Part shown: one piece after another, positions 6,413-13,410 of the stretch | Position numbering within the stretch: position 1 is the first letter of the stretch | Layout of the letters: each line of letters starts with the position of its first letter | Source: Candidatus Methanosuratincola sp. | GTDB lineage: Archaea; Thermoproteota; Methanomethylicia; Methanomethylicales; Methanomethylicaceae | DNA: 15,219 nucleotides | Reading direction: 5' to 3' | Assembly: GCA_029907755.1 (NCBI GenBank) | Contig: JARYLH010000022.1 | Location: 1 to 15,219, forward strand | Translations under genes and position numbers: made by a program | Notes under the pieces: generated by a model | Seen by the model: only the letters and a program-made list of their open reading frames with translations | Databases searched by the model: none | Told to the model about the DNA's origin: nothing

Positions 6413-7109
6413 AACGCCTAGTCCTGGGATCGAGGGGCCTATTGAAGAAGGATTCAGTCTCCTGCACTTCGACCATCTCGCCTTCAAGAAGGAGTGCCAC
6501 TCTATTGGCAAGCCGCTTAGCCTGGAATATGTTGTGCGTGACCAGAACTACTGTCTTCTCTTGAAGATTCGCCTCCCTGAGCGCCCCCTCAATGATCAGC
6601 ACATTTGCAGGGTCGAGGTTAGCGGTGGGCTCATCGAGAAGTATCAGCTCCGGGTCATAGACGAGCGCGCGTGCGAGGGCGACCCTCTGCGCCTCACCTC
6701 CTGAGAGGGTCAATGCGCTCCTTTTCGCCAGATCATTGAGCATGACCAAATTGAGTGCAGCCTCAACTCTCTGCCTAATAAGATCGTCGGGTAGGCCACG
6801 GAATTTGAGACTGAAAGCAACATTGTCATAGACGGAAGCATCAAATAGCACAGGGTTTTGAAAGACCATCCCCACTTTTTTCCTTAGCTTGGGTGCATTT
6901 TCCATTGTAAGTTTAATCCCGTCAATGAATATTTCCCCAGAGTCTGGGAAATCGAGACCGTCAATGAGTCTGAGGAGCGTGGTCTTGCCAGAACCGCTAG
7001 GCCCCACGATGGATATGAGTTCGCCCCGTTGTATATCTATGGAAACGCCTTTGAGTATCTCCTTGTCAGAGTAACGCTTTCGTACCGATCTGAGCGCCAC
7101 GTAAGCCAT
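6387..7109 (-). CDS. tupC: Tungstate ABC transporter ATP-binding protein
   Basis: The cytoplasmic ATPase that powers tungstate import through TupB. The 240 residues contain the Walker A GPSGSGKT (36-43), the Q-loop Gln at about 84, the signature LSGGEAQRVALARAL (135-149), the Walker B ILLDE (156-160), a D-loop NLD, and the switch His in VTHN (about 192). It lacks the C-terminal TOBE domain of ModC-type molybdate ATPases, which fits TupC. ATG 7109 is preferred because a GAGGTGA ribosome binding site lies 5 nt upstream, inside the tupB stop. An in-frame GTG at 7118 would instead overlap tupB by four bases (GTGA) and add three residues. It is last in the tupABC operon. Confidence 0.92.
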   Translation of the reverse strand: MAYVALRSVRKRYSDKEILKGVSIDIQRGELISIVGPSGSGKTTLLRLIDGLDFPDSGEIFIDGIKLTMENAPKLRKKVGMVFQNPVLFDASVYDNVAFSLKFRGLPDDLIRQRVEAALNLVMLNDLAKRSALTLSGGEAQRVALARALVYDPELILLDEPTANLDPANVLIIEGALREANLQEKTVVLVTHNIFQAKRLANRVALLLEGEMVEVQETESFFNRPLDPRTRRFIDGDLVY

Positions 7110-7114
7110 AGTCC

Positions 7115-7840
7115 TCACCTCTTCTTCCTGTACCTCATCTGAAGGATTGTGAGCGCCAAGTTGACGCCAAATGAAAGGAGCAGCAGGATGATACCCAAGG
7201 CGATGGCAAGAGCGAACTCGCCAGTATTTGTGTAGAGCATTATTGCGGTGGTGAGCGCCCTTGTATACCCGAGAATGTTCCCGCCGACCATCATGATCGC
7301 GCCCACTTCAGAGATCGCAGCACCGAATGCGGCTATGACAGCGGTGATCAGCCCGATCCTGCTCTCCCTCAAGAGTATAAAAGCTTCCCAGAGTTTTGGT
7401 GCCGAAAGCGACTGCAAGGTTTCCTTCAAACGCTGATCTAGCGCCAGGATTGAGGAGACGGTGAGGCCGCAAACGACTGGGAAAGTTAGCAGCGTCTGGG
7501 CGAGGATCATTGCCTGTGGGGTGTACAGTATACTTAGGAAGCCGAGGGGCCCGGAGGAGGATAGGAGGAGGTAAACCGCCAGACCGACGACAACTGGCGG
7601 TATGCCCATGAAGGTATTTATCACCGCAATTGTCAACGACCTGCCATAGAAACTCCGGCTGGCGATCAGAAATCCCAAAGGTACACCAAAGGCAGCACCC
7701 AACAATGTCGCAATCATAGAAACCTTGAGGGAGAGGGCAGCGATGCCTAAGATCTCTGCATCAGAAGACAGGATCAGTCCAAATGCCTCCGAAATGCCAT
7801 CCAAAAAGATCTCGATCCAGCCCATCGAGTCACACCACAT
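7115..7840 (-). CDS. tupB: Tungstate ABC transporter permease
   Basis: The membrane channel of the tungstate importer. The 241 residues have a hydrophobic N-terminal region that starts at EILGIAALSLKVSMIATLLG, about six transmembrane spans in all, and the EAA-type cytoplasmic loop that contacts the ATPase (around residues 139-200, ending EVGAIMMVGGNI). The IGIPPVV-like segment FMGIPPVVVGLAVYLLLS is typical of TupB. ATG 7840 overlaps the tupA stop by 11 bases. ATG 7825 is an alternative, directly downstream of a GGTG within the tupA end, and would remove five residues. The tight overlaps imply translational coupling across tupA-tupB-tupC. Confidence 0.92.
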   Translation of the reverse strand: MWCDSMGWIEIFLDGISEAFGLILSSDAEILGIAALSLKVSMIATLLGAAFGVPLGFLIASRSFYGRSLTIAVINTFMGIPPVVVGLAVYLLLSSSGPLGFLSILYTPQAMILAQTLLTFPVVCGLTVSSILALDQRLKETLQSLSAPKLWEAFILLRESRIGLITAVIAAFGAAISEVGAIMMVGGNILGYTRALTTAIMLYTNTGEFALAIALGIILLLLSFGVNLALTILQMRYRKKR

Positions 7841-8756
7841 GACCGCGCGTCCTTAGGGCTTCAATGATAGCCACCGCTTCATCCTCGGGGGGTAGACCTA
7901 TTGATTCTGTTTTGCCATAGATCGGGAAGAAGACCCGTTCTCCAGACACCGTGAAGTTTCCAACAAGCCCCTGCCCTTCAGGGCTTGTGATGAAAAGAAG
8001 GAAGTCTATAGCCTGTTCGTATCTTATCTTCGGGTACCGCGAGGAGTTGAGCAGCACTACGCTGTAGGGGTTGAGGAGCGACGGATCGCCCTCACAGACC
8101 ACTTCCAGCCTGAGCGCCTCGCCCATTGAGCCTTTGAGCCTGCAGAAAGTTGCCCTGTCAGCGAGGGTGTAAGCGCCGAGCTCGCTTGCAAGCCTCAGAG
8201 TTGCAGACATCCCAGACCCTGCGGACTTGTACCACCCCAAGTTTTCTAACTCTCCGATCCCCAAGGCAGCCCACAGGCGCTTCTCAAGCGCGTGTGTCCC
8301 TGAATTGTCGCCACGGGAGACGAAGAGTGCTGCCCCCGATCTGCCCGCATTTGCTATACTCCCCATGCTGACTTTTGCATCACGAGAGGAGGCATTTGCT
8401 GGGTCTCCAATTGGACCGACGATAATGAAGTCATTGTAGAAGACAGTCACCCTCAGTGTGCCGTTTCCCGAGGAAACAAACTGCTCTTCCCTTTCCCTGT
8501 CGTGTATCAGCAGTACATCGGCATCCCCCCTTGACGCGACTGCTACAGCTTGCCCAGACCCCAAGGAGATCCAAGAGAGAGAGGTGCCACACTCAGCCTC
8601 AAAATAGGGCTTTAGGTAATCCATTAAACCTGAGTCGGCAGTGCTGGTAGTCGTGGCGACAATAACCCTTTCGCCCGACGGGCCCAAGAATGCGACACCC
8701 AAAAGGACGGCAACGATTGTTGCGGAAGCCAGCAAAGCCAGCTTGGCATGGTCCAT
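7830..8756 (-). CDS. tupA: Tungstate-binding protein of ABC transporter
   Basis: The extracytoplasmic receptor that binds tungstate and delivers it to TupB. The 308 residues start with a hydrophobic segment (about 5-24) that would anchor or export the protein; no lipobox cysteine is visible. TupA hallmarks follow: TTTSTADSGL (35-44, oxyanion-binding Thr/Ser), GSGQAVAVASRGDADVLLIH (66-85), YNDFIIVGP (107-115), FVSRGDNSGTH (145-155, second oxyanion loop) and the AYTLADRATF segment. These distinguish TupA from the molybdate protein ModA and the archaeal WtpA. The ATG at 8756 is preceded by GGTG six bases upstream. It is first gene of the operon, and its promoter overlaps a ModE-like box. Confidence 0.95.
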   Translation of the reverse strand: MDHAKLALLASATIVAVLLGVAFLGPSGERVIVATTTSTADSGLMDYLKPYFEAECGTSLSWISLGSGQAVAVASRGDADVLLIHDREREEQFVSSGNGTLRVTVFYNDFIIVGPIGDPANASSRDAKVSMGSIANAGRSGAALFVSRGDNSGTHALEKRLWAALGIGELENLGWYKSAGSGMSATLRLASELGAYTLADRATFCRLKGSMGEALRLEVVCEGDPSLLNPYSVVLLNSSRYPKIRYEQAIDFLLFITSPEGQGLVGNFTVSGERVFFPIYGKTESIGLPPEDEAVAIIEALRTRGHVV

Positions 8757-8777
8757 AACTTACACCACAGCGAATAC

Positions 8778-8801
8778 CGATATATTCTATATAATATAAC
8801 G
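8778..8801. promoter_or_regulatory. ModE-box-like operator overlapping divergent tupA/modE TATA elements
   Basis: The left half CGATATATT (8778-8786) and right half AATATAACG (8793-8801) are separated by CTATAT. They match, in order, spacing and most bases, the E. coli ModE operator pattern as I remember it (halves CGCTATATA and TATATAACG, six bases apart). The same A/T-rich block contains the only plausible TATA boxes for tupA (minus) and the regulator (plus). Bound regulator would therefore block both promoters, giving oxyanion-dependent repression and autoregulation. Confidence 0.7.
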
Positions 8802-8814
8802 CTTACTGTTATAT
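8794..8814. repeat. Inverted repeat ATATAAC-N7-GTTATAT
   Basis: A perfect 7-bp inverted repeat with a seven-base spacer (GCTTACT). Its left arm is the right half of the adjacent ModE-like box, and its right arm (8808-8814) is an additional half-site in the opposite orientation. It may be an auxiliary contact for a second regulator dimer, placed between TATA and the regulator start. Confidence 0.6.
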
Positions 8815-8837
8815 CCACGACCTGCAGAAGATATCCC

Positions 8838-9875
8838 ATGGAACCCAGGTTTCAGGTCTGGCTTGAAGAAAACGGGAGGTACATCATCGGGGAGAAAGAA
8901 GCCAGGATCCTCGAGGGGATAAGGAACTACGGTTCGTTGATAGCAGCAGCGAAGGCAACAGGGATAACATACGCACATGCATGGAACTTGGTCGAGGAGC
9001 GGTCTGCCAAGTTGGGAGAGCCCATCGTGGTTGCGAGGAGGGGCGGGGAAGACGGAGGAGGAACCGCGCTCACTGAGAAAGGGGGAGAGCTCCTTGAGAG
9101 GTACCTCGACCTCGAGGCTAGGGTAGGCACCTATTTGGGGACGAGGACTGAGAGGATCTTCCTCGAAGTCAGGAGATCTGATCTCGTAATCGCAGGTAGC
9201 AGCTGCATCGGGGTCAAATTGATCCCAGGGCTGATGAAGGGGTTGTCAGTCGAGGTTGCCGAGATCGGATCCACAGCAGGGATCACTGCAGTGATGATAG
9301 GCGAAGCAGATCTGGCAGGGTTACACATCTACGATGAGGAGAGTGGGAAGTACAACATTCCATTTATCAAAAGGTTCTGGCAGGCTGGTTCGGCGATCCT
9401 TATCAAGGGATACGTAAGGGAACAGGGGTTCATGGTAAAGAGAGGGAATCCAAAAGGGCTCACATCACTAAGAGATATAGTACAGAAGAGGTGCAGGATC
9501 GCGAACAGGAATGCAGGGTCCGGAACTCGAAGCATTTTGAAGAGGCTTATCCTTCAGGAAGGGATCGATCCTTCCGAACTAAAGGGCTACGAACATGAGC
9601 TAAGGACACATGAGGAGGTCGCAAAAGAAGTATATGAGGGGAGGGCAGACATAGGTATCGGTTTGAGGGGGGCTGCGGAGGCACTCGGCCTCGGTTTCAT
9701 AAAGATCTGTGATGAGGAATTCGATTTCGTGTGCGATAAGAGGAGACTCAATAAAAAGGGGGTGCAGACATTCATTAATGCCCTCCGTGGCAAAGAGTTC
9801 AAAACCCGGCTCGAGCAATTGCCAGGTCTAAGGTGCACTCCGGAGACGGGGGCTATTGTGGAGGTAACGGGCTGA
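8838..9875 (+). CDS. modE: ModE-type transcriptional regulator with periplasmic-binding-like sensor domain
   Basis: The likely tungstate/molybdate-responsive regulator of the divergent tupABC operon. It is 345 residues from ATG 8838. Residues 18-90 are the ModE winged helix: EARILEGIRNYGSLIAAAKA, ITYAHAWNLVEE recognition helix, then the GEPIVVARRGG and GGGTALTEKG wing. Instead of TOBE/MOP oxyanion domains, the rest (about 111-335) is a PBP-like domain (COG1910 type). Visible parts are LVIAGSSCIGVKLIPGL, EADLAGLHIYDEESG, MVKRGNPKGLTSLRDI, NRNAGSGTRSILKRLI and GRADIGIGLRGAAE. This architecture occurs in various archaea and bacteria. The frame is open to 8748, but upstream residues would read through the operator, so ATG 8838 is chosen. 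The last 23 bases overlap the convergent SpoIIM-family gene. Confidence 0.92.
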   Translation: MEPRFQVWLEENGRYIIGEKEARILEGIRNYGSLIAAAKATGITYAHAWNLVEERSAKLGEPIVVARRGGEDGGGTALTEKGGELLERYLDLEARVGTYLGTRTERIFLEVRRSDLVIAGSSCIGVKLIPGLMKGLSVEVAEIGSTAGITAVMIGEADLAGLHIYDEESGKYNIPFIKRFWQAGSAILIKGYVREQGFMVKRGNPKGLTSLRDIVQKRCRIANRNAGSGTRSILKRLILQEGIDPSELKGYEHELRTHEEVAKEVYEGRADIGIGLRGAAEALGLGFIKICDEEFDFVCDKRRLNKKGVQTFINALRGKEFKTRLEQLPGLRCTPETGAIVEVTG

Positions 9876-10449
9876 TTCCCATAAACATTGGGGTCACATA
9901 CGTCTCCATTATCGCGGCCACGAATAGCAGGATGGCTGAGAGCACGAAGAGCCTCAGAGATTTTTCAAAGTCGTAAGATACCAAGTAGTCAGTCCCCCCT
10001 ATCTTGGACTTAATCTTCTTAAGAACGGCGATTCCGAACCTGAAACCAGCCGCTGCAGCTATCACCAACGCGGGCATCTCGAAGATCCCGTGGGGCGCTA
10101 GTGAGGCAAGCGCGGCCCACAAGGAAACCTCGTTAGCCACGATCGAACCAACCATTCCCAGGAGGTACCCGTTGAGGAGGAGGATCGCCGCAGGCACGAA
10201 GATCAGCGGAGAGAGGAGAAAAGCCATCCCTGCGGTAAGTAGATTCTTGAAGAAAAGGAATACAACTGTGAAGGGCTGATAAGGCTTGTAGAATTGAAAG
10301 AGGGGTTCCAATTGCTCAACTATCGAGTTCGATCCGCTCATCTCTCCTGAGGATCCAGCAATTACTCCTAAAAGCATCCCAATGAGGAGGAGCCCTGTTG
10401 CGATGGCCAAGTATTTCCAATTATCTTTTAGAAGGCTCATCTCAATCAC
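9853..10449 (-). CDS. SpoIIM/DUF95 family membrane protein
   Basis: A 198-residue integral membrane protein with about five hydrophobic spans (roughly 14-32, 62-80, 82-108, 112-140, 163-185). The segment LAPHGIFEMPALVIAAAAG, with its invariant PHG-x-x-E, is the signature of the stage II sporulation protein M family. That family is widespread in archaea and non-sporulating bacteria, where its function is unknown, so the sporulation name says nothing about its role here. GTG 10449 overlaps the stop of the upstream acetyltransferase by four bases (GTGA), suggesting coupling. ATG 10440 is a possible start three codons later. Confidence 0.9.
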   Translation of the reverse strand: MIEMSLLKDNWKYLAIATGLLLIGMLLGVIAGSSGEMSGSNSIVEQLEPLFQFYKPYQPFTVVFLFFKNLLTAGMAFLLSPLIFVPAAILLLNGYLLGMVGSIVANEVSLWAALASLAPHGIFEMPALVIAAAAGFRFGIAVLKKIKSKIGGTDYLVSYDFEKSLRLFVLSAILLFVAAIMETYVTPMFMGISPLPPQ

Positions 10450-10715
10450 TGCGCCAGGATGTCGTTGTGCTCAGGATGTTTTTTAAAGTATTCGATGGCG
10501 AACGGGCAAACGGGGACCACCCTGAGGCCATTCTCCTTCGCGTAATGTATGGCCGCCTCGACCAGCTTGGCGCCGACTCCCTTTCCGCGGAACTCTTCTG
10601 GCGTGTATGTGGAATCGAGGAAAATCAAGTTGCCCTCGACGTGATATGCAAGCTCGGCCGAGCTCTTTGGGGAGAGCCTTATTGTGAAGGTTTCTCCCGT
10701 GTTCTCTACTTCCAT
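10446..10715 (-). CDS. Small GNAT-family N-acetyltransferase (COG2388/YidJ-NATD1 type)
   Basis: An 89-residue protein from ATG 10715. AYHVEGNLIFLDSTYTPEEFRGKGVGAKLVEAA carries the strand-turn-strand and the acetyl-CoA pyrophosphate loop (RGKGVG). KENGLRVVPVCPFAIEYFKKHPE is the C-terminal signature of this short GNAT subgroup. Length agrees with the roughly 90-residue family. The frame extends upstream to 10823, but those 36 residues do not resemble the family and would run over the neighbour's promoter and start, so they are rejected. A TATA-like CTATAAAA (about 10730-10737) lies just upstream on the minus strand. The acceptor substrate is unknown. It is cotranscribed with the SpoIIM-family gene. 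Confidence 0.88.
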   Translation of the reverse strand: MEVENTGETFTIRLSPKSSAELAYHVEGNLIFLDSTYTPEEFRGKGVGAKLVEAAIHYAKENGLRVVPVCPFAIEYFKKHPEHNDILAQ

Positions 10716-10743
10716 TTTGCGCACCGTTGTTTTTATAGTGGAG

Positions 10744-10760
10744 CGCCGAAATAAAAATAG
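10744..10760 (+). promoter_or_regulatory. Candidate BRE/TATA for the UPF0173-DHS-primase operon
   Basis: CGCCGAA followed by ATAAAAATAG sits about 40 nt before the ATG at 10800. The leader then contains a strong GAGGTGA ribosome binding site. The two divergent promoters (this one and that of the GNAT gene) lie within 30 bases of each other. Confidence 0.5.
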
Positions 10761-10799
10761 ATTGCCTATGAATCCGCCATTATCCCTTGAGGTGATTTT

Positions 10800-11456
10800 A
10801 TGAAGATCATCTATTTGGGTCACGCGGGCTTTGGGATAACTTTGGACGGCGTAAGTATTGTTGTCGATCCATTCATCACCAAAAACCCTTCTTCGAGACT
10901 AAGGCTGACGAATGTTCCGAAAGCAGAAATAGTCGCGGTCACGCACTCCCACTTTGACCATTTCGGGGACGCTGTTGAGGTAGCGAAAAGGGATGGCGCG
11001 TGCTTTGTGGCAGTATATGATACCGTCGAGATTGCCGAGAGCGAAGGGGTTCAAAGAACCGAGGCAATGAACGTCGGCGGTTCCTGCATAGTGAAGGGGG
11101 TGAAGATCGACTGCGTTCCAGCATTGCATACAGGGAATCCCTGCGGCTTCGTCTTTTCCGGGAGGGAAGGGAAGGTCTACCATGCAGGTGATACGGGACT
11201 ATTCGGGGACATGAAGCTGATAGGGGAAATCTGCAGACCAGACGTAGCTATGCTGCCGATAGGAGGCAGATTCACGATGGGGCCCGAGGAGGCTGCGATT
11301 GCCACAGGGCTTATCAGGCCCAAGGCAGTGATACCGATGCACTACAACACATTCGAGGCAATAAGGCAGGATCCTTACCGTTTCGCCGCACTCGTAAAGG
11401 AAAGGGCGGACGCGAAGATCATAATAATGAAGGAAGGGGAGAGTGTAGAAATCTAG
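10800..11456 (+). CDS. UPF0173 metal-dependent hydrolase (metallo-beta-lactamase fold)
   Basis: A 218-residue metallo-beta-lactamase-fold hydrolase, the usual length for UPF0173/COG2220. Metal-binding motif HSHFDH (H49, H51, D53, H54) is followed by a His in ALHTGNPCGF, an Asp in YHAGDTGLFGD, and a His in IPMHYNTF. These form the binuclear zinc or iron site. The opening IIYLGHAGFGI and VDPFITKNP are typical of this family. The physiological substrate is unknown, and lactonase- or phosphodiesterase-type activities occur in relatives. The ATG at 10800 is preceded by GAGGTGA. It is first in a three-gene run with DHS and primase, with gaps of only about 10 and 6 bases. Confidence 0.93.
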   Translation: MKIIYLGHAGFGITLDGVSIVVDPFITKNPSSRLRLTNVPKAEIVAVTHSHFDHFGDAVEVAKRDGACFVAVYDTVEIAESEGVQRTEAMNVGGSCIVKGVKIDCVPALHTGNPCGFVFSGREGKVYHAGDTGLFGDMKLIGEICRPDVAMLPIGGRFTMGPEEAAIATGLIRPKAVIPMHYNTFEAIRQDPYRFAALVKERADAKIIIMKEGESVEI

Positions 11457-11466
11457 GGTGGGATCA

Positions 11467-12432
11467 ATGGGCGGAATGAGCAAAGAGGAGAGAATCAGGG
11501 CCAGAGAGGGGTTGCTTTCGAGAAGGGTGGAGGACCTTTCGCTCGCGGAGTGCGAAACTGTGAGGGATCTCGTGGAAGGGTTCGGCAGGATGGGCGGATT
11601 CATGGCGCCCAGGCTCAGCGAGGCAACGAAGATCATGGAAGAGATGAAATCCAAGGGGTGTGTAAATTTCCTCTCATTCACAGGAAACATAATCTCGACT
11701 GGTCTCAGAGGAGTGATAGCCGATTTGGTCAAGGGAGGCTGGGTTGATGTCATAATTACCACCTGCGGTGCGCTGGATCACGACATCGCAAGGAGCTTCG
11801 GCGCAAGATACTCCTCGGGCGAGTTTGAGCTGGACGACGTAATGCTTAACGAACTGGAAATACACCGGCTCGGAAACGTGCTCATCCCTCTCGAGGACTA
11901 CGGTCCGCTGATTGAGAGGGTGATGAGGAGGGAGCTTCCAGAGATCCTTAAGGGCAGAACCTCGATATCGCCTAGCGAGCTGGCGAGCGAGTTTGGAAAG
12001 AGGATTGATGATAGACATTCTTTCCTGAGGGCAGCATACGAGAAGGGGATCCCGGTTTATGTTCCGGGGGTAATCGACGGATCCTTCGGCACAAACCTCT
12101 TCTTCTATGCGCAGACCAACAAGTTCAACCTTGACCTATTCAGCGACATGAGTCGGATATTGAACACGGTCTTCGACTCGAAGAAGACTGGTGCGCTGAT
12201 AATAGGCGGGGGCATAAGCAAGCATCATGTGATATGGTGGAACCAGTTCAAGGATGGGCTCGACTACTGCATTTACCTAACTACAGCCCAGGAGTACGAC
12301 GGGAGCCTATCAGGCGCATTGCCCAAGGAGGCCATCTCCTGGGGCAAGGTCAAGCCCAAGGCCAGGCACCTCGCAGTCTTCGGGGATGTCACGATCACCC
12401 TCCCGCTGCTCGCAGGCGCCATCGTGAAGTGA
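11467..12432 (+). CDS. dys: Deoxyhypusine synthase
   Basis: Transfers the aminobutyl group of spermidine, with NAD, to a specific lysine of translation factor aIF5A, the first step of hypusine formation. This is conserved across archaea and eukaryotes. About 321 residues. Key segments are MGGFMAPRLSEATKIM near the N-terminus, FTGNIISTGLRG and DVIITTCGALDHD (NAD binding), PVYVPGVIDGSFG, ALIIGGGISKHHV, then YLTTAQEYDGSLSGA and EAISWGKVK. The last holds the expected catalytic Lys (residue 294, codon 12346-12348). The start choice is between GTG 11458, ATG 11467 and ATG 11476. I prefer 11467 because GGTG lies six bases upstream. The UPF0173 stop is 10 bases away. Confidence 0.96.
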   Translation: MGGMSKEERIRAREGLLSRRVEDLSLAECETVRDLVEGFGRMGGFMAPRLSEATKIMEEMKSKGCVNFLSFTGNIISTGLRGVIADLVKGGWVDVIITTCGALDHDIARSFGARYSSGEFELDDVMLNELEIHRLGNVLIPLEDYGPLIERVMRRELPEILKGRTSISPSELASEFGKRIDDRHSFLRAAYEKGIPVYVPGVIDGSFGTNLFFYAQTNKFNLDLFSDMSRILNTVFDSKKTGALIIGGGISKHHVIWWNQFKDGLDYCIYLTTAQEYDGSLSGALPKEAISWGKVKPKARHLAVFGDVTITLPLLAGAIVK

Positions 12433-12438
12433 TGGTTT

Positions 12439-13263
12439 TTGGCCAAGCTCAGGCACTGCTATCCTGTGAACCACAGGCCCGCAAAGGTAAGGGAGAGGGA
12501 AGAATACTACAGCAAGCTCGACTTCGGGAGGGTTGAATCGTGGTTCAAGGAGAAGACTCGCAGGGCGAAATTGCCGATATTCCAACTCGACCCTGGAAAC
12601 GAATCAGGCTATTTCAGGAAAAAGTACGCTGACAAGGTCGGCAAACTCCTGTTCTTTACTGCGGCCTCCTCCGAGGAGCTGAGAGAGATGGTCCTAGAGT
12701 ATCTGCCTGAGGACCTATATTACGACAGAAACCTGTACAGGAACCAAGAGCAGTGCGCAGAGTGTGACCGGAGGGGCGAGGGGTGCCTCAGTTGCGAGGA
12801 GCTTGTGGGGCAGGAGCTTATGTTCGACATTGATCCTGAGAACATCGACTGCCCGAACTGCGGTTCTCTTGAAGACAGGGTAAAGGGGCGTTCGATGTTC
12901 AAGTTCTGCTACATCTGCTTCAACAAGGCGATCGATGAGACAGAGAGGCTCCATGACGAGCTATTGAGGAAAGGCTTCACTAACCTCTCAGTTGTTTTTT
13001 CAGGCAGGGGATTCCACATCTATGTGTTAGACGAGGCAGGCCTCAAGATGGAATTCGGGGAAAGGAAGAACCTTGGAGAATCCTTGCTAAAGAAGAGGTT
13101 CCCAATTGACCAATGGGTAACCGACGGCGAAGCGCGGCTGGCAAGGGTTCCCTTTTCCCTGAACGGGCTCGTGAGCAGGATCTGCACTCCGATTAAAATC
13201 GAGGAGATAAGAAAAAACAACTACTGGAAAGGAAGGCCATTCGTTCCGGATTTTTTGCCTTGA
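12439..13263 (+). CDS. priS: Compact archaeal DNA primase small (catalytic) subunit-like protein
   Basis: An archaeo-eukaryotic primase of 274 residues, shorter than the usual 330-400. Catalytic elements are the MFDIDPEN strand (metal ligands D130, D132), SGRGFH (188-193, nucleotide/triphosphate binding) and the third acidic residue in WVTDGEARLARVPFSLNG (D229, R235). A Cys4 cluster follows the first motif (C138, C141, C157, C160), as in archaeal PriS. A second set (C106, C109, C116, C119) just before the active site looks extra. Spacing from D132 to D229 is under 100 residues, versus nearly twice that in Pyrococcus PriS. No large subunit is nearby. The start is TTG 12439, with GTGAT upstream inside the DHS end. 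It could be the main primase of this lineage or a paralogue. Confidence 0.85.
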   Translation: MAKLRHCYPVNHRPAKVREREEYYSKLDFGRVESWFKEKTRRAKLPIFQLDPGNESGYFRKKYADKVGKLLFFTAASSEELREMVLEYLPEDLYYDRNLYRNQEQCAECDRRGEGCLSCEELVGQELMFDIDPENIDCPNCGSLEDRVKGRSMFKFCYICFNKAIDETERLHDELLRKGFTNLSVVFSGRGFHIYVLDEAGLKMEFGERKNLGESLLKKRFPIDQWVTDGEARLARVPFSLNGLVSRICTPIKIEEIRKNNYWKGRPFVPDFLP

Positions 13264-13266
13264 GCG

Positions 13267-13329
13267 CTACTTTTTCTTCACCGCTTTCTCTTCCTTCTTC
13301 TTGTACTCTTTTTTCTTTGCTGCAGCCAT
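13267..13329 (-). CDS. 20-residue lysine-rich micro-ORF
   Basis: Reads MAAAKKKEYKKKEEKAVKKK (20 residues), with ten Lys, four Glu... clusters of charge and one Tyr; it is strongly basic and probably helical or disordered. Support beyond the open frame is a GAGGA ribosome binding site at 13338-13342, eight bases before the ATG. An AT-rich BRE/TATA-like element (13363-13376) sits about 26 nt before the predicted transcript start. The stop lies 3 nt past the convergent primase stop. I do not recognise a family. A nucleic-acid- or ribosome-associated peptide is a guess from charge alone. The alternative is that the plus-strand pyrimidine-rich tract is only the primase transcript's terminator. The codons alternate AAG/AAA, which is not a simple homopolymer. 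Confidence 0.5.
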   Translation of the reverse strand: MAAAKKKEYKKKEEKAVKKK

Positions 13330-13362
13330 TTTTGTATTCCTCAATTATTGTTGCGAATTTTT

Positions 13363-13376
13363 AAGATATAATTTTT
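13363..13376 (-). promoter_or_regulatory. BRE/TATA-like promoter for the lysine-rich micro-ORF
   Basis: On the minus strand GAAAAAA leads into TTATATCTT. Counting about 26 bases from its centre puts transcription start near 13341, giving a 5' leader of about 12 nt that just contains the GAGGA ribosome binding site. Confidence 0.5.
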
Positions 13377-13410
13377 TCTGTCATAGGCATTTGTTTTATT
13401 TTTTAGGGCG

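Noticed and set aside
8748..8837. Upstream extension of the ModE regulator frame
   Set aside because: It would translate the divergent promoter and operator into a Tyr/Ile-rich stretch. The ModE family begins near ATG 8838.
10716..10823. Upstream extension of the GNAT frame (36 extra residues)
   Set aside because: It overlaps the start of the divergent UPF0173 gene and both TATA elements; the family is about 90 residues and starts at ATG 10715.
11199..11762. 187-codon open frame on the minus strand
   Set aside because: Antisense to UPF0173 and deoxyhypusine synthase, which are both strongly supported; composition (Ser/Pro/Leu-rich) is typical of a shadow frame.
13353..13400. Nine-codon frame (MPMTEKIIS) on the minus strand upstream of the lysine-rich micro-ORF
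   Set aside because: It spans the proposed TATA element, has no clear ribosome binding site, and would not be in the transcript if that promoter is used.
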